The position numbers were made by a program, and so were the translations under genes. 64,000 bases of DNA, from NCBI GenBank assembly GCA_016744705.1, contig JADGDU010000006.1, forward strand, positions 82,119-146,118, given 5' to 3'. The notes beneath the pieces are model-generated. The model searched no databases, was not told where the DNA came from, and was given only the letters and a program-made list of their open reading frames with translations. Numbering within the stretch: position 1 is the first letter of the stretch; each line of letters opens with the position of its first letter. Origin of the DNA: Candidatus Krumholzibacteriia bacterium (lineage in GTDB: Bacteria; Krumholzibacteriota; Krumholzibacteriia; LZORAL124-64-63). This document shows positions 46,501 through 53,576 of this stretch, piece after piece.

Positions 46501-46808
46501 AATTTCATCTGACGGAAGAAAGCTTCCAAAATGCTGACTTTGGTTTCCATTTCGTGGGCTCTTCAAGTATGAAGATCAAAACGAAAACGGGAATTTCAAT
46601 GTTGAAAGTGGATGGAGAAAAATTCCACTATGAAGACAATGATGTTTCTGTCATCTTGGATAGTGAAAGTCTGAATGCAGAAAAGGTGACTTTCAAAAAT
46701 GATGACTGCAACTCAAAAGAATTAATTTCCATCGCTCAGTTTGTTGTGCTTTACAAGAATGTTCGCCCAACTACGCCATTTGCCGATCTGGAAATGGAAG
46801 TGCGCTGA
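43509..46808 (+). CDS. ygfK: YgfK: multidomain iron-sulfur flavoprotein (putative selenate reductase subunit)
   Basis: 1099 residues in three parts. Residues ~1-450 resemble a dihydroorotate-dehydrogenase/PreA TIM barrel (TLETPLGLAAGPHTQLSQNI, NITMHGCPP-like TISTMHGCPPAETEKIG, FSGGADCFNISDVL). Residues ~450-890 are a GltD/PreT-like module: cluster segment CAAAPCMTECPAGQEIPRYL, FAD site AIIGGGPSGLSCAHFLAL (about 552), NAD(P)H site VVIGAGNSAMDAARTAKRL (about 681). The C-terminal ~200 carry ferredoxin-type motifs CLQCDLVCNVCTTVCP and CNECGNCTTFCP. It is likely a reductase moving electrons from NAD(P)H to a purine intermediate. The selenate name is historical. Confidence 0.93.
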   Translation: MSSDLFTCTSLESLFKWVFEYDKTGMILGISKALFYIPGQNEPFTMERYGQTLETPLGLAAGPHTQLSQNIICAWLTGGRYMELKTVQVLDELEVTKPCIDMSDEGYNCEWSQELKLHESFDEYLNAWIMLHVLRDKFNLPEDQSGFIFNMSVGYNLEGIMSPTVQKFLDMMADCTELRDKKIEEISAFFPRIKEINIPSEITRNVTISTMHGCPPAETEKIGRYFIEDRKLDTTIKLNPTLLGPEKLREILNDNLGFETVVPDLAFEHDLEYEAGVALIQSLLESAKKVGVAFNIKLTNTLETTNVRQNLPKHEEMVYMSGRALHPISINLAARLQKDFKGKLDISFSGGADCFNISDVLKCGLMPVTICSDVLKPGGYGRMSQYLENIEADFDKVGATSITDYMLKTSGQATLEEAIVANLTQYAEEVTAKAYYNKTEYPYESIKTARDLEFFDCAAAPCMTECPAGQEIPRYLNYVATGDMDRAYQTVLATNPFPNVQGVVCDHACQSKCTRINYEKPLLIREVKRYISDKFERDQLKPEEANGIKVAIIGGGPSGLSCAHFLALSGYEIDLYEAKDFLGGMAADGIPIFRLDDERLKKDVDGILALGVKAHMNTRITKEMFTEIRSKSDYVYIAVGAQQSMPLDITGIDSEGVFDQLSFLSKVRKNETIPTAEKIVVIGAGNSAMDAARTAKRLVGKDGEVAIVYRRTRREMPCDPEEVRGALEEGIQLVELAAPESIVEENGKVKGLMVSRMKLGKPDDSGRARPIKIENSEYVIDADIVIPAIGQKVVLDFLPGNSMTINEKTYETEMADVFGGGDAFRGASSLIHAIGDGQNVAVEIVNRAGKEHLKFHTPTDHRNVDLDHLQVLQARRDFGSGLSEVAPDERINFDLFMSTLSDEEATEESARCLQCDLVCNVCTTVCPNRSNMYYEMKPVVMPVQRAVLTGSNVEIIQDQTVEINQQYQIINIGDYCNECGNCTTFCPTNGQPFLDKPKFHLTEESFQNADFGFHFVGSSSMKIKTKTGISMLKVDGEKFHYEDNDVSVILDSESLNAEKVTFKNDDCNSKELISIAQFVVLYKNVRPTTPFADLEMEVR

Positions 46809-46828
46809 GTCTAGCCAATCGTATCCGT

Positions 46829-46844
46829 GGAATATTAATATTCC
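46829..46844. promoter_or_regulatory. 16-bp perfect palindrome upstream of the permease gene
   Basis: GGAATATTAATATTCC, symmetrical about 46836/46837, in the 138-base gap between ygfK and the permease. It has the size of a dimeric repressor site. It is not followed by a T-run, so it is not a terminator. Candidate binder: the YheO/DauR-like regulator encoded 1.6 kb downstream. Confidence 0.45.
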
Positions 46845-46946
46845 TCAATTGAAAGGAGCTTGACGAGCTACAAGGATGCATCGATTTCGCTCACTTTTTA
46901 TTGTGTTGGGCAATTCCAACATGAAACCACGTTCAGGAGGCAGTTC

Positions 46947-48362
46947 ATGGCTAACGAACAAGCAGTTAACCAACAATCGTCAGAAATCGTATATGGTTTG
47001 CATGACAGACCACCGGTGGGGGAAAGTCTGTTTGCCGCAGTGCAGCACTTTCTTGCCATCATTGTGGGTATTATGACCCCCCCTCTGATCATTGGTAATG
47101 CCTTGGGCTTTTCCGCTGATACCACGGCTTATCTCATCAGCATGTCGCTCTTTGTTTCTGGTATTGCCACATTTATCCAGTGCAAAAGGTTTGGACCTGT
47201 GGGTTCCGGACTGTTGAGTATCCAGGGCACTAGCTTTGCCTTCCTGGGCACCATCATTGCTATTGGTTTTAATCTGAAGGGTCAGGGGTTGGACGAAAAC
47301 GCCATCCTGGCCACGATTTTTGGCGTGGCTTTCCTGGCTTCCTTTGTGGAAATGATTTTGAGTCGATTCATGCCTTACCTGAGGAAAGTTATCACTCCTC
47401 TGGTCAGTGGTATTGTTGTGACTCTGATTGGTCTGTCCCTCATTAAGGTGGGTATTTCTGATCTTGGTGGCGGGGTCTGGCTGTTGAATAACAAACCCGA
47501 ACTCTATGCAAGTCCTACCAACCTGGCTCTGGGTTTCACGGTATTGGGTATCATTCTTTTCCTGAACCGGTCCAGTAACAGGTACCTGCGTATGGGCGCC
47601 ATTGTCATTGGCCTGATCGTGGGTTATTCCATTGCTGCTTACCTTGGAAAAGTCCCCTTTGCTAAATTGGATGCCGCTCCTTTCTTTGCTGCTCCCCAAC
47701 CTTTCAAATTTGGCATGTGGAAATTTGACATTGGCTCTTTTATTCCTCTGGCCTTCCTGTTTGTAATTACAGCAGTTGAGACCATCGGTGATTTAACAGC
47801 CACTTCAATGGTTTCCAAGCAGCCCATTGAGGGAAAACAATACGCAGATACCATCCAACGGGGTGTGCTTTGTGACGGAACGAACTCGGCCATGGCTGCG
47901 TTCTTTAACTGTTTCCCTGTGACCACTTTCAGCCAGAATAACGGCGTGATCCAAATGACTGGTGTTGCCAGTCGTTATGTCGGATTCTTCATTGCCGGCT
48001 TGTTAGTGATTTGTGGACTTATTCCTTGGTTTGCCACTTTATTCAGCATCATTCCTAACTCTGTGTTGGGTGGAGCCACTCTCCTGATGTTTGGTACCGT
48101 TGCAGCTGCCGGAATCAAGATTATTGCCAGTGCTACCATCAACCGTCGTGGTATGATGATTATCGCTGTTTCCATGGGTCTAGGTCTGGGTGTGGCATTT
48201 GTGCCTGAAATCCTGAATCCTTTCCCCAATATCGTTAAGAGCATTTTCGGTTCTTCCATCACAACTGGTGGCCTGACCGCAATTCTTGCCAATGCGATTC
48301 TTCCTAAAACTGAAGCGGCTATGGAGCCTGTTGGCGATAACCCCAATGTGGTTGACGCCTAG
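46947..48362 (+). CDS. Nucleobase:cation symporter-2 family permease (xanthine/urate/uracil type)
   Basis: 471 residues, 12-14 membrane helices. NCS2 features are LFAAVQHFLAIIVGIMTPPL, QCKRFGPVGSGLLSIQGTSF (the QGxSF loop near residue 96), VITAVETIGDLTATS and NCFPVTTFSQNNGVIQMTGV. It imports a purine or uracil with protons or sodium across the inner membrane; with the neighbours, xanthine or urate is the likely substrate (YgfU/UacT-like). AGGAGG is six bases before the ATG at 46947; the in-frame upstream stretch has no comparable site. Confidence 0.9.
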   Translation: MANEQAVNQQSSEIVYGLHDRPPVGESLFAAVQHFLAIIVGIMTPPLIIGNALGFSADTTAYLISMSLFVSGIATFIQCKRFGPVGSGLLSIQGTSFAFLGTIIAIGFNLKGQGLDENAILATIFGVAFLASFVEMILSRFMPYLRKVITPLVSGIVVTLIGLSLIKVGISDLGGGVWLLNNKPELYASPTNLALGFTVLGIILFLNRSSNRYLRMGAIVIGLIVGYSIAAYLGKVPFAKLDAAPFFAAPQPFKFGMWKFDIGSFIPLAFLFVITAVETIGDLTATSMVSKQPIEGKQYADTIQRGVLCDGTNSAMAAFFNCFPVTTFSQNNGVIQMTGVASRYVGFFIAGLLVICGLIPWFATLFSIIPNSVLGGATLLMFGTVAAAGIKIIASATINRRGMMIIAVSMGLGLGVAFVPEILNPFPNIVKSIFGSSITTGGLTAILANAILPKTEAAMEPVGDNPNVVDA

Positions 48363-48380
48363 TTAACGGATTTGAGACAG

Positions 48381-48405
48381 GGCTCCCGCATTATTTGCGG
48401 GAGCC
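48381..48405 (+). terminator. Hairpin after the permease gene, weak terminator or attenuator
   Basis: A perfect 10-bp stem (48381-48390 with 48396-48405), five-base loop, followed by only three T. It lies between the permease stop (48362) and the regulator start (48423), so it may only partly stop transcription and lower expression of the two genes beyond. Confidence 0.6.
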
Positions 48406-48422
48406 TTTAACTTGGAGATAAT

Positions 48423-49118
48423 ATGACCTCCCAATCAGATTTCGCTAAACTCAAAGTCCACTTTACAGATGAGGACAGAGCCATCCTGGAGTCGCACAAA
48501 TATGTTGCTGATGGCATTGCCTTGTTGATGGGGCTTTACTGTGAAGTGGCGCTTCACAGTCTTGAAGACCCTGAACATGCAATAATCAAAATTGTCAACC
48601 GCCACCACACCAACAGAGATGTGGGGGCCCCGCTAACTGATCATGGTGTCCAGTTGCTTCTTGAATTCATTGAAAGTAATAAACAGCCCATTTCGTGCTA
48701 CACCACCATGAGTGCCAGTGGCGAACCCATGCGGTCAGTATTCACTATCATTTCCAATGCTGGTCGGCCCATCGGCTTGTTGGGTGTTAATTTCAATATG
48801 AGGGTTCCTTTTTCTGAATTAATATCAACCTTCAGTTTGTTCAATAATTGTGCGCAAACACCTGCCAGTGCGGCTCCTCCTACATCTTCCAATAGTATGG
48901 AAGATCTTGTACGCAACGCCGTCTCTGGTGTTGTGCATCAAATCAGTACAGATGCAAGCATTCCCAACCATGAGAAGAACAAATACATTGTTTTTGGTCT
49001 GCACGAAAATGGCATTTTTGACATCAAAGGGTCAGTCATTCTGGTGGCGGAAGAGCTTCATCTTTCGAAATTCACCATCTACAGTTATATCCGCGAATTA
49101 AAAGAAAAGTCCAATTGA
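48423..49118 (+). CDS. YheO/DauR-like PAS-HTH transcriptional regulator
   Basis: 231 residues. The N-terminal ~125 residues match the YheO-like PAS domain (YVADGIALLMGLYCEVALHS, NRHHTNRDVGAPLTDHGVQL, SVFTIISNAGRPIGLLGVNF). The C-terminal ~60 residues are a helix-turn-helix of the DauR type (YIVFGLHENGIFDIKGSVIL, LHLSKFTIYSYIRELKEK). In this family the PAS domain binds a small ligand and the protein usually represses neighbouring catabolic genes. Its place in the purine operon makes it the best candidate regulator of the island. GGAG lies five bases upstream of the ATG. Confidence 0.83.
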   Translation: MTSQSDFAKLKVHFTDEDRAILESHKYVADGIALLMGLYCEVALHSLEDPEHAIIKIVNRHHTNRDVGAPLTDHGVQLLLEFIESNKQPISCYTTMSASGEPMRSVFTIISNAGRPIGLLGVNFNMRVPFSELISTFSLFNNCAQTPASAAPPTSSNSMEDLVRNAVSGVVHQISTDASIPNHEKNKYIVFGLHENGIFDIKGSVILVAEELHLSKFTIYSYIRELKEKSN

Positions 49119-49142
49119 GTGAAAGCCCAACAGAGGTAAAAA

Positions 49143-50318
49143 ATGAAATTCAAATACAAATGCACCCAGTGCAAGACCGAGTATGACATTGCGGCTGACC
49201 TTATGGTGTGTCCGAAATGCACTCAAAAACAAAAGGCAGATGAGCCCGTACGAGGTATTTTGGAAGTCACCTTAGAAGGCACCGCCAACAGCGATTTTTC
49301 AGTCTTCGACTTGCTCCCGGTGGATGAAGAATTTTTTCCTCCCATCCCTGTAGGGAATACACCTTTGTGGCAGCCAAGTAATATTCGCAAACAAACGGGT
49401 TTTATAAATCTGTTCATTAAGGACGACGGGGTAAATCCTACATTCTCTTTCAAGGATAGGGCTTCGTATTTGGTTTCCGCTTTCGCAAAACAACATGGTA
49501 TCAACGAGATCGTTTTAGCGTCTACCGGAAATGCAGGATCTTCCATGGCGGGGATTGGGGCTGCGGCCGGTCAGGATATCACAATCTTCCTGCCTGAAAC
49601 GGCACCCGAAGCCAAAATAGTGCAATCGCTTCAGTATGGAGCGCAGGTGTATAAGGTTAAAGGGAACTATGATCTGGCTTATGATTTCTCCTTGGAATAT
49701 TCGGCCATAAAGGGTGGGATGAATCGGAACACTGCCTACAATCCTATGACCATCGAAGGCAAGAAAACCGTATCGTTGGAAATCTTCCAGCAAATGCCAG
49801 CTGCCCCGGATTATGTTTTTGTTTCCACTGGTGATGGTTGCATCGTGGCTGGTGTGATCAAGGGCTTTAAGGACCTGATGAAGTTGGGTTTGATTAAAAA
49901 GGTACCGGTGGTTTATTCGGTTCAGGCTGAAAACAGTGATGCGCTGTATCGGGCTAACCAATCGGGTTCCTTTGAAAACATCCCTACTTCTACGGTTGCT
50001 GATTCCATCTGTGTGGATGTGCCTCGTAACGGATATCATGCTCTCAAATTGCTTAATGATTTTGGTGGGAAAATCATCAAAGTTTCTGATGAAAGTATTA
50101 TTGAAGCTCAGCACAACCTGGCGTCCAGCTGTGGGCTCTTTTCAGAGCCAGCGGGTGCTACGGCCTTTGCTGGGTTTATGGCCGTTAAGGGCGATCTGGA
50201 AGCTGATGCCAATGTTGTTGTCATCTCAACAGGCAATGGTTTGAAAGATGTGGCTTCAGCCTTGAAGGGTGTGACTGCACCGGGGAATTCCATTAAAAGC
50301 GTTCAGGAAATCCTTTAA
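49143..50318 (+). CDS. Threonine synthase-like PLP enzyme with N-terminal zinc ribbon
   Basis: 391 residues. The N-terminus has a zinc-ribbon (CTQCKTEYDIAADLMVCPKC, two CxxC pairs). The PLP fold-type II domain follows: PTFSFKDRASYLVSAFAK (Schiff-base Lys, about 105), STGNAGSSMAGIGAAAG, VFVSTGDGCIVAGV and VVISTGNGLKDV. Threonine synthases make threonine from phosphohomoserine, but the last gene of a purine operon is an odd place for that. A beta-elimination or ammonia-lyase role on a diamino or ureido acid is possible, and is inference. It ends before a bidirectional terminator. Confidence 0.8.
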   Translation: MKFKYKCTQCKTEYDIAADLMVCPKCTQKQKADEPVRGILEVTLEGTANSDFSVFDLLPVDEEFFPPIPVGNTPLWQPSNIRKQTGFINLFIKDDGVNPTFSFKDRASYLVSAFAKQHGINEIVLASTGNAGSSMAGIGAAAGQDITIFLPETAPEAKIVQSLQYGAQVYKVKGNYDLAYDFSLEYSAIKGGMNRNTAYNPMTIEGKKTVSLEIFQQMPAAPDYVFVSTGDGCIVAGVIKGFKDLMKLGLIKKVPVVYSVQAENSDALYRANQSGSFENIPTSTVADSICVDVPRNGYHALKLLNDFGGKIIKVSDESIIEAQHNLASSCGLFSEPAGATAFAGFMAVKGDLEADANVVVISTGNGLKDVASALKGVTAPGNSIKSVQEIL

Positions 50319-50340
50319 AAAACTGAATAAATTGGTAAAA

Positions 50341-50369
50341 AAAGAGGGCCCCAATGTGGGGCCCTCTTT
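50341..50369. terminator. Bidirectional terminator between convergent purine operons
   Basis: A perfect 13-bp inverted repeat (50341-50353 with 50357-50369), three-base loop, GC-rich core, A-run on the left and T-run within the right arm. It lies between the plus-strand operon ending at 50318 and the minus-strand gene ending at 50394, so it can serve both. Confidence 0.92.
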
Positions 50370-50393
50370 GCGTAAGCTACTAGAGCCGGATAT

Positions 50394-51149
50394 TTAGAAT
50401 ACCCATTTACCCATGAACTGTACGTAGTTTTCATCGAGGTCTTTGATACCGTACTTGTTGGTCCAGTACTGGTACTCGATACCGGCATAGAAATTACCGG
50501 GTTTGTCGGAGAAAGCACCAAGATCAAGAAGCAGTTGGGGCTGGGCGAGGAAGTTGGCTTCGTGAAAACCACCGGCACTACCTGAATAATCCAGGAAACC
50601 ACCAAAGGAAAGTTGTGCACTACCCAAGGTGAAAGGAAGGTTCCAGGAAGGGCTGATCTGGTAAGTGACATCTTCTTTAGAAGGGTCGTTACGAGCAAAA
50701 ATATTGAGGGCGAAGAATTTGAAGGCAGGGATATCCAGGTCAAAACCAGCACCGTACAGATACACCCGGCCACCATCATTCACGTTGAGCTCAGTAGCAA
50801 TCAAAACGTCTTTGACAAAGCCAAATCCAACGTTGCTTCCGGTCATTTTGCTGAAGCTCAAACGAGGATGCCACTCACCATACAGGCTGGTGTTGACGTC
50901 GAAAGGTTGGCCAATGTCGAAGAAGAAAAAGTTGTCACCATATTTCCAGGCGCTTGCATGTTCAAGGGTGATGATAGTCTTGTCCACGTCCATGGTCGTC
51001 ATGCCATCTGGGCCAAATGAAAAGTCCTGACTCTTGGTACCATACAGTACTGACATGGCAGTGCTGGACCAGATAGCTGCTAATGAGGATCCAACCCCAA
51101 GCATGAGGATGAGTGTGGAAAGTAAGACGATTGTTGCGATTCTCTTCAT
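50394..51149 (-). CDS. Tsx/OmpK-like outer-membrane nucleoside channel
   Basis: 251 residues with a signal peptide (IATIVLLSTLILMLGVGSSLA) and a beta-barrel body: SVLYGTKSQDFSFGPDGMTT, TIITLEHASAWKYGDNFFFF, FFALNIFARNDPSKEDVTY and a terminal Phe (GKWVF). The FFFFDIG segment and overall size match Tsx/OmpK nucleoside-specific channels or the related DUF5020 group. With the BMP-type ABC transporter beside it, nucleoside or purine passage across the outer membrane is the likely role. It has its own promoter and an AAGGAG site. Confidence 0.75.
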   Translation of the reverse strand: MKRIATIVLLSTLILMLGVGSSLAAIWSSTAMSVLYGTKSQDFSFGPDGMTTMDVDKTIITLEHASAWKYGDNFFFFDIGQPFDVNTSLYGEWHPRLSFSKMTGSNVGFGFVKDVLIATELNVNDGGRVYLYGAGFDLDIPAFKFFALNIFARNDPSKEDVTYQISPSWNLPFTLGSAQLSFGGFLDYSGSAGGFHEANFLAQPQLLLDLGAFSDKPGNFYAGIEYQYWTNKYGIKDLDENYVQFMGKWVF

Positions 51150-51199
51150 AGGAATCTCCTTCAGGGTACTAGCGTTTTTCTTGCTGAACGAACTGATAC

Positions 51200-51229
51200 A
51201 TTATTCATCTAAAAGGACATGTTTGTCAA
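51200..51229 (-). promoter_or_regulatory. Predicted promoter of the Tsx-like gene
   Basis: On the minus strand: TTGACA (51224-51229), 18-base spacer, AATAAT (51200-51205), with an A-rich stretch upstream of the -35. The predicted start near 51193 leaves a leader of about 45 bases. Confidence 0.65.
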
Positions 51230-51305
51230 CTTTTTTTGGCTTATTTTTCAGTCTTTTTATAAGCTTTTTTTTCTCCTGATATCTTACTAATCCTTTATAA
51301 AGAAA

Positions 51306-51334
51306 GGAGGTGAGCTTAGAACAAACTCACCTCC
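51306..51334 (-). terminator. Terminator after the BMP-type binding-protein gene
   Basis: A 9-bp inverted repeat (51306-51314 with 51326-51334), 11-base loop, followed on the minus strand by T-rich sequence. It lies 38 bases past the stop at 51372 and insulates the Tsx-like gene, which has its own promoter. Confidence 0.75.
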
Positions 51335-51371
51335 CTATAATATTGAAAATAATATCAAAAAAGTAATGGAA

Positions 51372-52457
51372 TTATTTGGGCATTTTACCCAAAACACCTT
51401 CCACATAATAGTTCATACCCAGAAGGTCATCATCCGTGAGAGACTTTCCAGCTTCGACGACGATCTTGCCACTTTGGTCTTTGAGAGGACCTTGGAAGGG
51501 GTGCAAAGTGCCATTGGCAATAGCCTTGGTGCTGGCTTCCACATGAGCTGCAACATCTGCGGGAACGACAGGGTTGAGAGGAGCCAGTTTGATAGAGCCC
51601 TCATTGAGTCCGGACCATTCAGAAGTCGATTTCCAAGTGCCATCAAGAACAGCCTTAGCGATTTTCACATAGTAGTCACCATAAACATGAGTGGCAGCAG
51701 TGAGGTGTGCTTTGGGTCCATATTTGGACATGTCCGAGTGATAGGCGATGGAAAATACGCCTTTTTCTTCAGCGGTCATAGTAGGTGCAGTGGAGTCGGT
51801 ATGATGAGTAATGACATCACAACCCTGGGTGATCAAAGCTTCGGATGCTTCGCGTTCCTTGCCGGGATCAAACCAGGAGTTAACCCAGATAACTTTAACT
51901 TCGACATCAGGGTTTACCGACTTGGCTCCCAAGGTAAATGCGTTGATACCACGGATTACCTCAGGAATAGGGAAGGCTGCCACATAACCCAGAGTATTGG
52001 ATTTGGTCATCTCGCCGGCAACGATTCCAGAAAGGTAACGGGCTTCATAGAAGCGGCACATGTAGGTGCCAACATTTTTGGCTGTCTTATAACCGGTGGA
52101 ATGTTCGAACTTAACGTTGGGGAACATTTTAGCCACTTTAAGAGTGGGGTTCATGTAACCAAAAGAGGTCGTGAAAATCAGATCGTGGCCACTCTTGGCC
52201 AAATCTCTGATCACCCGTTCCGCTTCGGGGCCTTCGGGTACACTGTCGATGTATTTGGTTTCAATTTTGTCACCAAGGGCCTTTTCCATTTCCAATCTGC
52301 CGAGGTCGTGCTGGTAGGTCCAGCCGGCATCGCCAATGGGGCTAATGTAGACAAAGCCTACTTTGAGTTTTTCTTCAGCGAGGGCGGACATTGAAAATCC
52401 AGCCATGCACGCCAGAAGGACAAAAAAGGATACGACCTGTTTTTTTGTGATTCCCAT
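51372..52457 (-). CDS. BMP-family (nucleoside/purine) ABC transporter substrate-binding protein
   Basis: 361 residues with a signal peptide (VVSFFVLLACMAGFSMSALA). Features are KVGFVYISPIGDAGWTYQHD, LIFTTSFGYMNPTLKVAKMF, VEVKVIWVNSWFDPGKEREA and GCDVITHHTDSTAPTMTAEE, typical of the BMP (PnrA/TmpC) family that binds purine nucleosides. Its cognate ATPase and two permeases follow upstream on the same strand. It is set apart by a terminator at 52592-52616 and a likely own promoter, fitting the higher expression usual for binding proteins. AAGGAGAG precedes the ATG. Confidence 0.9.
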   Translation of the reverse strand: MGITKKQVVSFFVLLACMAGFSMSALAEEKLKVGFVYISPIGDAGWTYQHDLGRLEMEKALGDKIETKYIDSVPEGPEAERVIRDLAKSGHDLIFTTSFGYMNPTLKVAKMFPNVKFEHSTGYKTAKNVGTYMCRFYEARYLSGIVAGEMTKSNTLGYVAAFPIPEVIRGINAFTLGAKSVNPDVEVKVIWVNSWFDPGKEREASEALITQGCDVITHHTDSTAPTMTAEEKGVFSIAYHSDMSKYGPKAHLTAATHVYGDYYVKIAKAVLDGTWKSTSEWSGLNEGSIKLAPLNPVVPADVAAHVEASTKAIANGTLHPFQGPLKDQSGKIVVEAGKSLTDDDLLGMNYYVEGVLGKMPK

Positions 52458-52511
52458 CAGCTACTCTCCTTCGAGTAAAACAATATTACTTATCCGGGTG
52501 AACTCATAAAA

Positions 52512-52517
52512 ATTATA
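52512..52517 (-). promoter_or_regulatory. Candidate -10 box for the BMP binding-protein gene
   Basis: TATAAT on the minus strand, 55 bases before the ATG at 52457. No strong -35 is seen. Support comes from its position after the terminator of the upstream genes. Confidence 0.45.
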
Positions 52518-52591
52518 CTAGTCTGAACTGACTGAAATTACAAGAAGCTTTACTTCTTTTTCCACAAATTTTGGAGCCGTAAAATAGAAAA

Positions 52592-52616
52592 ACAGGGAGC
52601 AAATAATGCTCCCTGT
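52592..52616 (-). terminator. Terminator after the second ABC permease gene
   Basis: A perfect 10-bp stem (52592-52601 with 52607-52616), five-base loop, then a T-rich run on the minus strand. It is 25 bases past the permease stop at 52641 and ends the xdhA-to-permease operon, before the separately expressed binding-protein gene. Confidence 0.88.
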
Positions 52617-52640
52617 CACAAACCTCAATATTCTCGATTT

Positions 52641-53576
52641 TCAGGAATGCGGTTGGCTTGGGTGATAGGTTACTCCCAATGAAGCCGGCGAGTTCAAGCG
52701 GATGGTATTGGGGTCTCTGGAGATAAAGACCAAAACGACAATTGTCGCAAAATACGGAAGCATGGAAAGGATTTGGGCGGGAATTTCAATGCCAAATCCC
52801 TGCACATGAAACTGGGCAATTGTAATCCCGCCAAAGAGGTAAGCACCAATCATCACCCGAGCTGGTCTCCAGGTGGCAAAGACCACCAAGGCTAGGGAGA
52901 CCCAACCTCTTCCGGCCACCATATTTTCCACCCACATGGGGGTGTAGGCGATGCAAAGATAAACCCCTCCCAAACCAGCCATGGCCCCGCCAAAGAGAAC
53001 GGCCAAATACCGAATGGCGATGACATTATAGCCCAGGGCGTGAGCCGACTTGGGAGCTTCCCCAATGCCGCGCAATATCAAACCGGATTTCGTTTTGAAA
53101 AGGAACCAGGAAACACCGGCAAAGAGCAGCAGGGAACAATAGATGAGGATGTCAAAAGAGAAGAGCAATTCGCCTAAAACGGGGATGTCGCTCAGCAACG
53201 GGATATGCAGTTCCGGTACTCCGGACAGAGCCACGCTAGTATAGTCTAATCCCAGAAATGAGCTGAGGCCCACTCCAAAAATTGTGAGAGCCAAGCCACT
53301 GGCCACTTGATTGGCCATGAGGTTCAAAGTGAGGACCGCAAATATTCCCGCCATGAGAGCTCCGGCTGCCATCCCACAAATAACTGCCACCAGGATACTT
53401 CCAGTGGTGGCCATACCGATGAAGCCACTGATGGCACCCACCAGCATCATTCCCTCAACACCCAGGTTGAGCACACCGGATTTTTCGGTGACCAATTCGC
53501 CAAGGGCCGCGTAGACAAAGGGGGTACCTGAGGCCACGGCGGCCACAAGAATTTTAATTATGATATCAAAATCCAT
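52641..53576 (-). CDS. Nucleoside ABC transporter permease (second)
   Basis: 311 residues, about eight to nine membrane helices, of the YufQ/NupQ-type branched-chain-permease family: GTPFVYAALGELVTEKSGVL, then NLGVEGMMLVGAISGF, and AGLGGVYLCIAYTPMWVENM with VAGRGWVSLALVVF. It pairs with the permease encoded just upstream to form the inner-membrane pore. The ATG at 53576 overlaps the upstream stop by one base and has GGGGG nearby; an in-frame start eight codons earlier would overlap more and lacks a site. Confidence 0.9.
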   Translation of the reverse strand: MDFDIIIKILVAAVASGTPFVYAALGELVTEKSGVLNLGVEGMMLVGAISGFIGMATTGSILVAVICGMAAGALMAGIFAVLTLNLMANQVASGLALTIFGVGLSSFLGLDYTSVALSGVPELHIPLLSDIPVLGELLFSFDILIYCSLLLFAGVSWFLFKTKSGLILRGIGEAPKSAHALGYNVIAIRYLAVLFGGAMAGLGGVYLCIAYTPMWVENMVAGRGWVSLALVVFATWRPARVMIGAYLFGGITIAQFHVQGFGIEIPAQILSMLPYFATIVVLVFISRDPNTIRLNSPASLGVTYHPSQPHS

